DNA of 42,534 bases from Alphaproteobacteria bacterium (GTDB lineage Bacteria > Pseudomonadota > Alphaproteobacteria > Rhizobiales > Hyphomicrobiaceae): positions 1-42,534 of the forward strand of contig JAHJQI010000209.1 in assembly GCA_018819265.1 (NCBI GenBank), written 5' to 3'. A program made the translations under genes and the position numbers. The notes under the pieces were generated by a model. The model worked only from the letters and a program-made list of their open reading frames with translations. It was not told the DNA's origin and did not search any database. The number at the start of each line of letters is the position of its first letter. Positions within the stretch are counted from its first letter, which is position 1. Positions 24,132 to 31,913 of this stretch are shown here, piece after piece.

Positions 24132-24308
24132 GTGTCACGCGATCTCTCTAGTTGTCCGGGTGGTCCTACGTGCTTTCCGGCCCGTCCTTCTTCGGATGGG
24201 AGCACGGTTGTGGACCGGCGGCCGGACGTTTCAAGGCCGCTGACGCGCCGCAAGGCGGCCATGTACGCCGCGCTCGCAAACCGGTCTTTCGGGCAGCGCC
24301 GGAGCTGA
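24132..24308 (+). CDS. Possible 58-residue protein with GTG start
   Basis: A frame too short for most gene calls. AAGGAG lies 8 bases before the GTG. The C-terminal part, SRPLTRRKAAMYAALANRSF, has a protein-like helical pattern. No family is recognised. The surrounding 23787-24463 stretch otherwise holds no clear gene, so some product here would explain the spacing. Confidence 0.3.
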   Translation: MSRDLSSCPGGPTCFPARPSSDGSTVVDRRPDVSRPLTRRKAAMYAALANRSFGQRRS

Positions 24309-24463
24309 CAGCTCGGCTGGCCCGCAAGACAGGTTCGCTCACGCCTGGCAGCCATGGACCCTGATCCGTCCTTGTCTCCGCCGGTCCTTGGTGACCGCGC
24401 CCGAAGAAGGGCTGGCCGGAAGCCGGTCAAAACCCTTCTGGAAACCAAGGAAAGGATATCGCC

Positions 24464-25051
24464 ATGACCAAGACCAATCGCTTTTCACGCTCCTCTGCAA
24501 GGGTCGTCCCCATCCGCAAGGCTGCCACCCTCGAAACCGTCCGTCTCGTCTGTCCCGACAGCGCCCAGGCCGGACTGATTTCTGAAAGCTTCGGCCTGCC
24601 CGTCATCGACAGCGACGGTATCCGCGACCTCCACCGCCAGATGATCCTCGACACAGCCGACAGTCTCGAGGACGGGCTTGGCGAACGCGCGATGCAAATC
24701 CACCTCCAGCGCATCGTCGGCGCCTTTGTCGGATCCGCCCATGGCGCCGGGCAGTTCTATTCCAAAGCCGTGACAGAGGCCCGTGATGCTACGGCCAAGG
24801 GCGCCAATGATCTCCGCGACGAGGACCTCGACGGTCCTGTCGGCTTTGACAGCAATGCCCAGCGCAAGCGAGAATTCGCGGCCGACATGGGTCTGCAAGC
24901 GCACGCGCTCCGCTCAGCAGCCGAAGGTACCGTCACAGCCTACGAAGACGTTGTCGGGGAAGCCTGGAAGCCGTTCGAGCGTACCATCGAGAACCCAGGC
25001 CAGACCGTCGATCGCAAGGCAGCTGAGTTGCAGATGGCGGCGCTCGGGTGA
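24464..25051 (+). CDS. Hypothetical alpha-helical plasmid protein, 195 residues
   Basis: Not a family I can name. The protein is soluble and mostly helical, with an N-terminal basic segment (MTKTNRFSRSSARVVPIRK) and a helical body (LGERAMQIHLQRIVGAFVGS, AVTEARDATAKGANDLRDED). CCAAGGAAAGGA precedes the ATG. A strong hairpin follows the stop, so it ends its transcription unit. Codon use matches the plasmid backbone. Confidence 0.75.
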   Translation: MTKTNRFSRSSARVVPIRKAATLETVRLVCPDSAQAGLISESFGLPVIDSDGIRDLHRQMILDTADSLEDGLGERAMQIHLQRIVGAFVGSAHGAGQFYSKAVTEARDATAKGANDLRDEDLDGPVGFDSNAQRKREFAADMGLQAHALRSAAEGTVTAYEDVVGEAWKPFERTIENPGQTVDRKAAELQMAALG

Positions 25052-25058
25052 GCCGAGA

Positions 25059-25080
25059 GGGCGGGGCTTCGGCTCCGCCC
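25059..25080 (+). terminator. Hairpin with TTCG tetraloop after the helical protein gene
   Basis: GGGCGGGGC (25059-25067) pairs with GCTCCGCCC (25072-25080) around TTCG, with one G-T pair. It begins 8 bases after the stop codon. No T-tract follows, so termination would be partial or Rho-assisted. Confidence 0.6.
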
Positions 25081-25434
25081 GAATGACTGAATAGGGGCCG
25101 TAAGCTGACTGACGGCATTCAGTTGCGGATTCGGCAAAGCAGATATGCGTTGGACATTGAGAACAGACTCAGGTTTGAATCCCGGTCAGCGCGCATTCAC
25201 GTACAGAACTGGGCACCCCGCTACGCTCCCCCATCAAAACGCGTTCGACGCCGTCTGCCTGTCAAGACAGGCAAATAGTATTCATACTCCTGGCGCGCAT
25301 TCGGCGATTGACCGTAATCGCAAGTAAATGTTGATTGTTCGTCTTGGATATAGGCTTGGGAGAACTTATAGCAGCGGCTTGCGCGCGCTGGCCGCCAAAC
25401 GCCGGGCCTACGGAAGACATTGTTGGGAGGGCGA
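25081..25434. other. Upstream region of the RloC-like ATPase gene
   Basis: About 350 bases without a gene. It contains a perfect 18-base palindrome, TGCCTGTC-AA-GACAGGCA, at 25256-25273, a candidate operator for the ATPase gene about 160 bases downstream. The stretch 25270-25370 is A+T-richer than its surroundings and probably holds the promoter; I cannot place the boxes confidently. Confidence 0.45.
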
Positions 25435-27507
25435 ATGGCAACGCTGCAGAAGATCATCGACATCCAGAAAGTCGGCCGCTTTGAAAGGCTAAGCGCGCCG
25501 GGCAGCCTGCGCTTCTCGCAGGTTACGCTCATCTTCGGCGAGAATGGCTGGGGCAAGTCCACATTAGCCGATATCCTGCGCTCGCTGACCCGTAACCATC
25601 CCGATATCATCAGGGGCCGCGAAACGCTTGCGACCGGCGGCCGGCAGAAGGTCCTGCTGCTCGTGGACGGACAGCAATGCGGCTTCGATGGCGCGGCCTG
25701 GACCGGTACGCGCCCGAGCATCGCGGTCTTCGATCAGGCCTTCATCAACGAGAACGTTTTCTCCGGCGACTCTGTCTTGCTCGATCACATGAAGCGCCAG
25801 TACGGCCTTGTCGTCGGCGCGGAAGGGGTCACGCTCATCGGGCAGGCTCTTGAGATCGACCAGCAGTTGAAGGAAGTGGGGCAGGGGCTGAAGGAAATCG
25901 ACCAATACCTCACCACGACTGCCGCCGCGTTTAATCTGCGTATGACGGCAGCCGCGTTTGCGGATCTTGCCGCACTCGACGCGGCGGATGAACAGATCGC
26001 TTTTAAGGAAGTCGAAGTCCGGCGCGCATCCGAGAAAGAGCAGATCAGGACTGCGGCGTTGCCGCAGGCCCTTCCTGTGCCGACCGCGGCCGCTGAACTG
26101 ACAGCCATTCTCGGCCAGACTATCGATCAGGTCGCTACCGACCTGCACCGCAGGCTGCAAGATCACATCGCGCGGCACGCCACCGGGCATCCCGCACCGG
26201 TCGCGCACGAGACATGGCTCGAATCGGGCCTTGCCTTCGACGACGCGCACGATTGCCCCTACTGCGGGCAGAAACTGCGAGATCGCAGCCTGCTCGACCT
26301 CTATGCCGCCTATTTCAGCGAAGCCTACAAGAGCCTTGCCGCCGCCGTAAAGCAGCGCCGTCAGACGCTGGAACGCTACGGACGCGGTGATTTCAGGCAG
26401 GCGCTCGCCGGCAAGGCAGATGCCAACCGCGCGGCGATCGCAAACCTCGAGACCCTCACCGGCGAGGGCAGCGTCGCCGCGCTCGACGTCACACAGATCG
26501 CCACCCGTATGGAGGACGCCGCTGCGGCCCTCGATCGGGTTTTCCAGAACAAACAGGAGGATCTCGTCTCGCCGATCGAGGAGGGCGCCTACGAGGCGCT
26601 GGCGCGCCAGTGGGACGAAGGGCGGGCGGCTGTAGTCGCCTATAATGCCGAGATCGCCGCTTTCGGCCAGCGCATCGAGGAAGTCCGGCGCGTCCAGGCG
26701 AGCGCCAACCTCGACTCCCTTAAAAACGAGCTAGCCGTGCTGCAGGCGCGCCGCAAACGATACGAGGCTGCGGTGACTGCGATCGTCGACGAGCGTAAGA
26801 CTCATCTCGACAAACAGGAAAAGCTGAAAGCGCATAAGGAAGAGCTACGCAGCAAGCTGACCGCTCACACCAACCGCGTGACCTCAACGCTCGGGACGAC
26901 GATCAACGCTTATCTCGACCGGCTCGGGGCTGGGTTCCAGATCGACTATCAGCCGCCCAACTACAAGGGGAAGGAGCCGGCCGCCGCCTATTCTATCCTG
27001 ATCAACCGAACCGCCGTGCCGCCACGCGCCGATGACATTGCCGCGCCCAGCTTCAAGAACACGCTTTCGAGCGGCGACAAGTCGGTGCTCGCGCTCGCGC
27101 TGTTCCTCGCGACCGTCAATGCCGACCAGCATCTTACTGAGACCATCGTCGTGCTCGACGACCCGTTCACCAGCATGGATGAGTTCCGCCGCACCTTCAC
27201 CGTCAACGAGATCAACAAGCTGACCGACCGCGCCGCGCAGGTGATCGTGCTCTCCCACGAGCTGGGATTCTTGCGCCTGCTATGGGACCGCATCGACCAG
27301 GCCAAGATCACGTCATGCGCCATCCAAACGGGCGCGCCGGGCATGGCAAGCCTTGCTGCATTCGATCTTGAGAAGGCAACCCAGCCCCGCAATGAAACCG
27401 AGCGGATGAAGATGATCAAGTTCATCGACGCCACCGAAGGCGAGCCGGGAGAAATCCGGGCATTGCTGCGCAAGGTGCTAGGCTCAGGACCTATTAATTT
27501 GCATTGA
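25435..27507 (+). CDS. RloC/AAA_13-like zinc-hook ATPase, C-terminus replaced by an insertion sequence
   Basis: An SMC/Rad50-like ATPase. Walker A is FGENGWGKSTL (about 34-44); a coiled coil with a CPYCGQ zinc hook lies near residue 274; the ABC signature LSSGDKS is at about 544; Walker B is VVLDDPFTSMD (about 572-582), followed by the HELGF His switch. This plan matches AAA_13 proteins such as RloC, a zinc-hook relative of the PrrC anticodon nuclease that cuts tRNA after phage DNA damage. Native sequence ends at the CTAG at 27478-27481, where an IS5-family element enters; the last residues (GSGPINLH) come from the IS. The missing C-terminus is at 28322-28576. GGGAGG precedes the ATG at 25435. 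ATPase motifs are intact but the effector end is lost. Confidence 0.85.
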   Translation: MATLQKIIDIQKVGRFERLSAPGSLRFSQVTLIFGENGWGKSTLADILRSLTRNHPDIIRGRETLATGGRQKVLLLVDGQQCGFDGAAWTGTRPSIAVFDQAFINENVFSGDSVLLDHMKRQYGLVVGAEGVTLIGQALEIDQQLKEVGQGLKEIDQYLTTTAAAFNLRMTAAAFADLAALDAADEQIAFKEVEVRRASEKEQIRTAALPQALPVPTAAAELTAILGQTIDQVATDLHRRLQDHIARHATGHPAPVAHETWLESGLAFDDAHDCPYCGQKLRDRSLLDLYAAYFSEAYKSLAAAVKQRRQTLERYGRGDFRQALAGKADANRAAIANLETLTGEGSVAALDVTQIATRMEDAAAALDRVFQNKQEDLVSPIEEGAYEALARQWDEGRAAVVAYNAEIAAFGQRIEEVRRVQASANLDSLKNELAVLQARRKRYEAAVTAIVDERKTHLDKQEKLKAHKEELRSKLTAHTNRVTSTLGTTINAYLDRLGAGFQIDYQPPNYKGKEPAAAYSILINRTAVPPRADDIAAPSFKNTLSSGDKSVLALALFLATVNADQHLTETIVVLDDPFTSMDEFRRTFTVNEINKLTDRAAQVIVLSHELGFLRLLWDRIDQAKITSCAIQTGAPGMASLAAFDLEKATQPRNETERMKMIKFIDATEGEPGEIRALLRKVLGSGPINLH
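27478..27481. repeat. CTAG target duplication of the IS427-like element, left copy
   Basis: CTAG at 27478-27481 is repeated at 28319-28322, directly outside the GCTCAGGAC/GTCCTGAGC inverted ends. Joining the two flanks at one copy restores an unbroken reading frame of the ATPase. Confidence 0.8.
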
Positions 27508-27545
27508 AGAGCGTGATGTGATTCAGGATGGCAAAGGAGTTTGCC

Positions 27546-27914
27546 ATGACTGATTTGTTTTTGCTCACGCCCGCGCAGATGTCGAAGATCGAGCCGTTCT
27601 TTCCGAAGTCCCACGGTGTGCCACGCGTGGATGATTGCCGTGTGGTGTCCGGCATTATCTACGTATTGAAGCACGGCTTGCAGTGGAAGGATGCACCGAA
27701 GGATTACGGGCCGCACAAGACGCTCTACAACCGTTTCCGGCGCTGGACTGAACTCGGTGTGTTTGACAGGATTTTCAATCACTTGGTTGCAAGCGACGGA
27801 CCGCCGGACACGATGATGATTGACGCAACCCACCTCAAGGCTCACCGCACTGCGTCGAGCCTGTTAAAGGGGGGATACTTTCCCGCCATATCGGCCGCAC
27901 GAAAGGCGGGCTGA
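27546..27914 (+). CDS. IS5-family transposase, frame A
   Basis: 122 residues beginning MTDLFLLTPAQMSKIEPFFP, with the DUF4096/transposase-associated segment DDCRVVSGIIYVLKHGLQW, as in IS427-type elements. The first catalytic Asp is in MMIDATHLKAHRTASS. AAAGGAG precedes the ATG at 27546. The frame stops soon after the run AAAGGGGGG (27866-27874); a -1 shift there continues into frame B, as is usual for this IS group. Confidence 0.88.
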   Translation: MTDLFLLTPAQMSKIEPFFPKSHGVPRVDDCRVVSGIIYVLKHGLQWKDAPKDYGPHKTLYNRFRRWTELGVFDRIFNHLVASDGPPDTMMIDATHLKAHRTASSLLKGGYFPAISAARKAG

Positions 27915-28309
27915 ACACCAAGCTCCATGCTGTCTGCGACGGGGATGGCCGACCGATCGCGATGTGCCTGACGGCAGGCCAGGTTTCCGACCACATCGGT
28001 GCCAAGATCCTCTATCCCGTTCTGCCCGATGGCACCCGTGCGACGATGATCGCGGACAGGGGATACGATTCCGACGAATATCGCGCCGCGCTCCAGGCCA
28101 AGGACATCACCTCCTGCATCCCGCCGCGCAGAGGCCGAAAAGACCCCGCATCATTCTGCAAAATCCAATACAAACAACGCCATAAAATCGAGAACATGTT
28201 CGGGAGGCTCAAGGACTGGCGCCGCATTGCAACCCGTTACGATCGCCGAGCCGACGTCTTCATGGCCGCAATCACAATCGCAGCAATCGTTACGTGGTGG
28301 CTTCAATGA
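27869..28309 (+). CDS. IS5-family transposase, frame B (reached by -1 frameshift)
   Basis: Continues the transposase in the -1 frame: GRTKGGLNTKLHAVCDGDGR, then the second catalytic Asp in MIADRGYDSDEYRAAL and the Glu in KIENMFGRLKDWRRIATRYD. The three acidic residues across frames A and B make a complete DDE site. The coding part has no internal stop up to TGA at 28307, 9 bases before the right end. Confidence 0.86.
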   Translation, partial: GGILSRHIGRTKGGLNTKLHAVCDGDGRPIAMCLTAGQVSDHIGAKILYPVLPDGTRATMIADRGYDSDEYRAALQAKDITSCIPPRRGRKDPASFCKIQYKQRHKIENMFGRLKDWRRIATRYDRRADVFMAAITIAAIVTWWLQ

Positions 28310-28321
28310 GTCCTGAGCCTA

Positions 28322-28576
28322 GAGCATTTCTACCGCAACGGCGATCCCGACCTGTTCGCGCCGGATGAAATGCTCGACGGGATTATCCGCAAGCTGGAGA
28401 CAGCGCCCGCCGACCATCGCTACAAGGGCGCGCTCGATGATCTCAGGGATATTAATTTCTATACGCGCAATTTCCATCATGCGCCCGTCGCCGGCAGTGT
28501 GATCGAGAATACCCCGGTCGAAGAACTGAAGACCCATTGTCGGCGCGTCCGCGAATTGACCCGCGGTAGCCCCTGA
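28322..28576 (+). pseudogene. Detached C-terminal end of the RloC-like ATPase
   Basis: Reading from GAG at 28322 gives EHFYRNGDPDLFAPDEMLDG and continues for 84 codons to TGA 28574-28576 without a break. Deleting the IS and one CTAG copy joins it in frame (GTG CTA GAG CAT) to residue 682 of the upstream ATPase, giving a protein of about 766 residues. The His/Arg-rich part RNFHHAPVAG and ELKTHCRRVREL lies here; in RloC and PrrC the nuclease centre is C-terminal, so the insertion probably removes or alters the effector function. The fragment has no start of its own with a ribosome binding site. Confidence 0.8.
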
Positions 28577-29025
28577 AAACACCGCCAGATCGGCATTGTT
28601 GCCGGCTCGGTCGTTGAGCGGAGGGATGTCCGCTTCTAGGCGGCGATAGTGTTAAGTTCAACGACCAGAACGAGGGCGCAAAGCGGTCGTGTGGGTTGAA
28701 CCTGGCTGACGTCCGCGCGAGCATGGATATTCAGTCATCTGCGGCGTTTAGGACGGTGGTCAAGGGTCGGAATTTCCCGCATCCGGAAGGCCGTCGATGA
28801 GATCGTGTACCTCCAAAAAGCTCACCCCTGAATCAGACCAATCCCGCTCTATCAAGAGATGGCATTCCTGGTGCGCCCGCGGGACTTCCACGATCAACCC
28901 ATGAAGGGTCCGCTAGCTGCGCTGCGGCCGCTTGGGCTTCGCCTTCGCGGTGATCGCATCCGCTGGGCGCACACTGACGGAGCCATCAGAGCGGGAATCG
29001 GCCCGCTCCAAAGATGGAGCCTCAG
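28577..29025. other. Intergenic region after the ATPase remnant
   Basis: About 450 bases with no gene I can support; minus- and plus-strand frames (28452-28724, 28859-29086) look like shadows. Positions 28618-28680 (GTCCGCTTC...GGCGCAAAG-GGTCGT) resemble 5320-5390 and represent a second copy of a degenerate intergenic repeat. Confidence 0.4.
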
Positions 29026-29211
29026 ATGTCACACGATCTTTCCCTCGCACAGCAACATGCCTGGAACCTCGCCCGCACCCTCATGACCCCGGTCATTCTC
29101 TTCCAGTCCGATGACGAATACGGTGTCTTACCCGCCGACGACATCGATGGCGCCGACCTCGTCATTCTCTACGAATACGATCCCTATCTTGGCGGCCAGC
29201 CGGTTCATTGA
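29026..29211 (+). CDS. Small acidic hypothetical protein, 61 residues
   Basis: Reads MSHDLSLAQQHAWNLARTLM, then VILFQSDDEYGVLPADDIDG and a short acidic end. The composition (acidic C-terminal half, balanced helix at the start) looks like a real small plasmid protein. GGAG lies 8 bases upstream of the ATG at 29026; an ATG at 29014 is in frame. It sits 280 bases ahead of the ArdC-like gene. Function unknown. Confidence 0.6.
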   Translation: MSHDLSLAQQHAWNLARTLMTPVILFQSDDEYGVLPADDIDGADLVILYEYDPYLGGQPVH

Positions 29212-29492
29212 CCGGCCACGCCTTCGAGTCCCGCCGGGCGGCGCAAGCGCCGCCTTTTGGCCTGCCTCGCTCGCCGCACGCTGTCCGTCCCGGGTCAAGG
29301 CCGGGCGGAGCCGTCAGGGTCGGCAACGGCTTTGCCATCCTCCACTTCGTTCCGGCCCTTTCCTCGCCGAACAGGGTGCACTTCGCACAAACAACGTACC
29401 CGGTCGGGTGCCTTCCCTGCCTCCGGGCTCCGCCATGTCCGGACCCCGTGACGGACCGCGATCGGCGCGGTCCAGAAACCGGAGGTTTGGAA

Positions 29493-30422
29493 ATGAGAAA
29501 AGAAGGAAATCAGTCCCGCAGCGACATCTACGAGCGGATCACCGGGACGATCATCGCTGATCTGGATCGTGGCGTCCGGCCATGGACAAAGCCCTGGTCT
29601 GGCGGAAACGCTGATGGTCGGATCACGCGACCGCTTCGCCATACCGGCGAGCCCTACACGGGCATCAATGTGCTCCTCTTGTGGTCAGAAAGTCTCGCCA
29701 GAGGATTTGAGGCGCCGCTGTGGATGACATACCGGCAGGCGAGCCAGATCGGCGCGCAGGTCCGCAAGGGTGAAACCGGTGCGACCGTCGTCTATGCCAG
29801 CCGGTTCACGAAGACAGAAACCGGTTCCGATGGCGGGGAAGTCGAAAGGGATATTCCGTTCCTCAAAACCTACACCGTCTTCAATTGCGACCAGATCGAT
29901 GGGCTGCCGGACCACTACTACCACCGGCCCGACAAGGTGATCGATCCGGTCGAGCGGATTGATCATGCGGACCGGTTTTTTGCAAACGCTGGCGCGCGTA
30001 TCCGCCATGGCGGCAACAGCGCCTTCTATGCGCCAGCAAGCGATCACATCCAGATGCCGCCCTTCGAAAGCTTCCGGGATGCGGGGTCATACGTCGCCGT
30101 CCTTGCCCATGAACATGTCCACTGGACGGCGCCGGAGCATCGGGTCGGACGCGACCTGTCGCGCTATCACAAAGACCGCATTGAACGGGCACGCGAAGAA
30201 CTGATCGCGGAACTTGGAAGCTGCTTCCTCTGCGCAGATCTCGGTATTGCGCCTGAACTGGAACCGCGACCGGATCACGCCAGCTATCTTCAATCCTGGC
30301 TGGAGGTCCTGAAGAACGACAAGCGGGCTATCTTCCAAGCAGCGGCGCATGCCCAGCGGGCGGTGACTTATCTTCACAGCCTGCAACCGGCCGGAATCAG
30401 CGCGGAACGGGAAGCCGCATGA
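29493..30422 (+). CDS. ardC: ArdC-like antirestriction protein with zincin metallopeptidase domain
   Basis: A 309-residue protein. The N-terminal ArdC-type ssDNA-binding domain (about 8-125) has SDIYERITGTIIADLDRGVR, PWTKPW and the GETGATVVY segment. The C-terminal part (about 160-300) is the zincin-like MPTase-polyvalent domain with the metal motif AHEHVHW (HExxH form) and later downstream Glu residues. ArdC-type proteins are delivered with transferred plasmid DNA and protect it from restriction; the family is common on conjugative plasmids. GGAGGTTTGG precedes the ATG at 29493. The longer frame from 29208 is rejected because its extra 95 codons are not protein-like. A hairpin follows the stop. 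Confidence 0.88.
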   Translation: MRKEGNQSRSDIYERITGTIIADLDRGVRPWTKPWSGGNADGRITRPLRHTGEPYTGINVLLLWSESLARGFEAPLWMTYRQASQIGAQVRKGETGATVVYASRFTKTETGSDGGEVERDIPFLKTYTVFNCDQIDGLPDHYYHRPDKVIDPVERIDHADRFFANAGARIRHGGNSAFYAPASDHIQMPPFESFRDAGSYVAVLAHEHVHWTAPEHRVGRDLSRYHKDRIERAREELIAELGSCFLCADLGIAPELEPRPDHASYLQSWLEVLKNDKRAIFQAAAHAQRAVTYLHSLQPAGISAEREAA

Positions 30423-30444
30423 GCTTCTTTTCCGGAAGGCACGG

Positions 30445-30465
30445 CGGAGGGCGACCTGCCCTCCG
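30445..30465 (+). terminator. Hairpin after the ArdC-like gene
   Basis: CGGAGGGC (30445-30452) pairs with GCCCTCCG (30458-30465) over a 5-base loop, 22 bases past the stop. No T-tract follows. Confidence 0.5.
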
Positions 30466-30556
30466 TCATCAGTCGGCGCAGTTCTGTTTCTCGCGAACCA
30501 AGTGACCGCTGGGTTCTGCACATAGCTTTCGATCACATGCAGCGAGGAGAAACGCG

Positions 30557-30772
30557 ATGCGCACAATCTTCCTTGCATGCAGGAGACGGCATACGGGTCC
30601 CGCCTCGCGGCTGTTCCTCCATTCGTCGGCCCATTGTCGCGCGATCGGGCGGCGGAAGCAGGTCAGCCAATCCGTCGAATACCTCGCGGCAACGAACGAA
30701 TATTCCGGTTGTCGCGACAGCTTCGATCATCTTGCTTGGCACCGTTTCGCGAACGGCGGTATGGACGAATAG
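30557..30772 (+). CDS. Possible small basic protein, 71 residues
   Basis: Listed because GAGGAG lies 7 bases before the ATG and codon use is acceptable (MRTIFLACRRRHTGPASRLF, ending FANGGMDE). No domain is recognised, and overlapping frames on both strands here are equally open, so it may be spurious. The rest of 30423-31105 shows no other gene I can support. Confidence 0.3.
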   Translation: MRTIFLACRRRHTGPASRLFLHSSAHCRAIGRRKQVSQSVEYLAATNEYSGCRDSFDHLAWHRFANGGMDE

Positions 30773-31105
30773 ATTGCCTGTCTTCACCCCCCTTTCAAAT
30801 GCCAACACCAGGCCAGCCTTTGCGGTCTCGACGAGGCATGTCTGACCGGAAACCGACTTTGTCTCGTCCGGCTGGACGCAACGGCGATCCGAAACTTTCT
30901 TCCCCTTCGACGTGCCGTCGAATTCCTCGCGAGACAAGAAAGCCTCTCCCCGCCGTCCTCCATTTCATTTCGGTCCCTGACAAGCCCACCCCATTGCGCG
31001 AGCGCAACGGGGACCCCGGGGGGATGCGCGCCGTCCGTTCCCGGTCTCACGACAGCCATCGAGACCGCGATTGGCGCGGCCCGAACCATCGAAAGGATGA
31101 ACACA

Positions 31106-31423
31106 ATGGCAAACATCGGCTCTTTCACCACCGTCAAGAACGGCTTCTCTGGCCAGATCAAGACGCTCGCCCTCAACGTCAAGGCCCGCTTCGAGCGCGT
31201 CGAGAACCCCTCCGAGAATGGCCCGCAGTTCCGCATCTTCTCCGGCGCGGTCGAACTTGGCGCCGGTTGGCAGAAACAGGCCAAGGGCAGCGAGCGCGAC
31301 TATATCTCGGTCAAGCTGGACGACCCGAGCTTCCCCGCTCCGATCTACGCGACCCTGATCGAAGTCGAAGGCCAGGAAGGCCTGCAACTGATCTGGTCTC
31401 GCCCGAACGGAAACCGCGACTGA
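31106..31423 (+). CDS. DUF736 family protein
   Basis: A 105-residue protein with the full DUF736 pattern: [20 protein letters not shown], the central [33 protein letters not shown], and LQLIWSRPN at the end. The family is a hallmark of alphaproteobacterial conjugative plasmids and lies near tra genes, as here; no biochemical function is known. The ATG at 31106 is preceded by AAAGGA; an ATG at 31097 would add three residues. A terminator-like hairpin follows. Confidence 0.9.
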   Translation: MANIGSFTTVKNGFSGQIKTLALNVKARFERVENPSENGPQFRIFSGAVELGAGWQKQAKGSERDYISVKLDDPSFPAPIYATLIEVEGQEGLQLIWSRPNGNRD

Positions 31424-31437
31424 CCGAAGACGATGAG

Positions 31438-31466
31438 GGCCTCGCCACCCGGTGAGGCCTTCTTCC
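31438..31466 (+). terminator. Terminator-like hairpin after the DUF736 gene
   Basis: GGCCTC (31438-31443) pairs with GAGGCC (31454-31459), with further G-T and G-C pairs inside, followed by TTCTTCCTG. It lies 14 bases past the stop and between convergent genes. Confidence 0.6.
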
Positions 31467-31488
31467 TGTCACAAGACAACGTGTGGCT

Positions 31489-31755
31489 TCAACGCTCGTT
31501 CTCGCCCGAACTGGCATCACGATATCCGCGCCGCCGCTTGGTGCGTTCCAGACGATTGAATGCCTTATCGACATCATCGGCCGTGTCGAATGTCTCCATC
31601 ATGGTCTGGCCGCGCGTGCCGATCCTTCCCCAGTCGCGAATGAGCGAAGCGCCGCCGAACAGCGTCGGCTGAACGGTCAAACAGTAGAAACGGCGCATGT
31701 TCTGTTCCGGATCAACGCGCTTGAGATGGACCGGATTTGGAGGTGACAAAGACAT
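31489..31755 (-). CDS. WGR-domain protein
   Basis: An 88-residue protein consisting almost entirely of a WGR domain: HLKRVDPEQNMRRFYCLTVQ, LFGGASLIRDWGRIGTRGQT (the WGR motif itself) and a helical end with DDVDKAFNRLERTKRRRGY. WGR domains occur in PARPs and in short stand-alone proteins of alphaproteobacterial plasmids, where nucleic-acid binding is suspected. The ATG at 31755 is chosen because the family start matches MSLSPPNPVHL; ATGs at 31773 and 31791 are in frame. It is separated from the metal operon upstream by a strong hairpin. Confidence 0.85.
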   Translation of the reverse strand: MSLSPPNPVHLKRVDPEQNMRRFYCLTVQPTLFGGASLIRDWGRIGTRGQTMMETFDTADDVDKAFNRLERTKRRRGYRDASSGENER

Positions 31756-31781
31756 GGCGCGAGTCTGAGTCATGCAGGCGC

Positions 31782-31838
31782 AAAAATCCAATCAGTTTCT
31801 TGAATCGGTGATCAATCTTCGATTCAAGAAACTGATTG
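31782..31838 (-). terminator. Perfect 19-bp inverted repeat, likely terminator of the metal operon
   Basis: CAATCAGTTTCTTGAATCG (31789-31807) is repeated as its exact complement at 31820-31838 around a 12-base loop. Read on the minus strand the hairpin is followed by GATTTTTG (31788-31781), giving the T-tract of an intrinsic terminator 75 bases after the operon's last stop. The 19-bp perfect, A+T-rich stem is unusually long for a terminator. Confidence 0.7.
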
Positions 31839-31913
31839 CTGATCGCAGAATCCTGCGAAGCAAATTGCAAAGCTGCGAGAGTTCGGTTGGAACCGATTTG
31901 GACATCTATGCGG

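Larger units (their letters stand above)
27482..28318 (+). mobile_element. IS5-family (IS427-like) insertion sequence, 837 bp
   Basis: Inverted ends GCTCAGGAC (27482-27490) and GTCCTGAGC (28310-28318) are flanked by a duplicated CTAG. Two overlapping frames encode an IS5-type transposase joined by a frameshift. This target preference and the split transposase fit the IS427 group. It has inserted in the 3' part of the RloC-like ATPase gene. Confidence 0.88.

Noticed and set aside
25150..25200. tRNA-like fragment (GTTTGAATCCCGG)
   Set aside because: It resembles a T-arm only by chance; no acceptor, D-arm or anticodon arm can be folded around it.
29208..29492. N-terminal extension of the ArdC-like protein
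   Set aside because: No ribosome binding site and Pro/Arg-rich noise; GGAGG lies directly before the ATG at 29493.
30577..31455. 292-codon plus-strand frame overlapping the DUF736 gene
   Set aside because: It runs out of frame through the well-supported DUF736 gene, and its product is a repetitive Arg/Pro-rich shadow.
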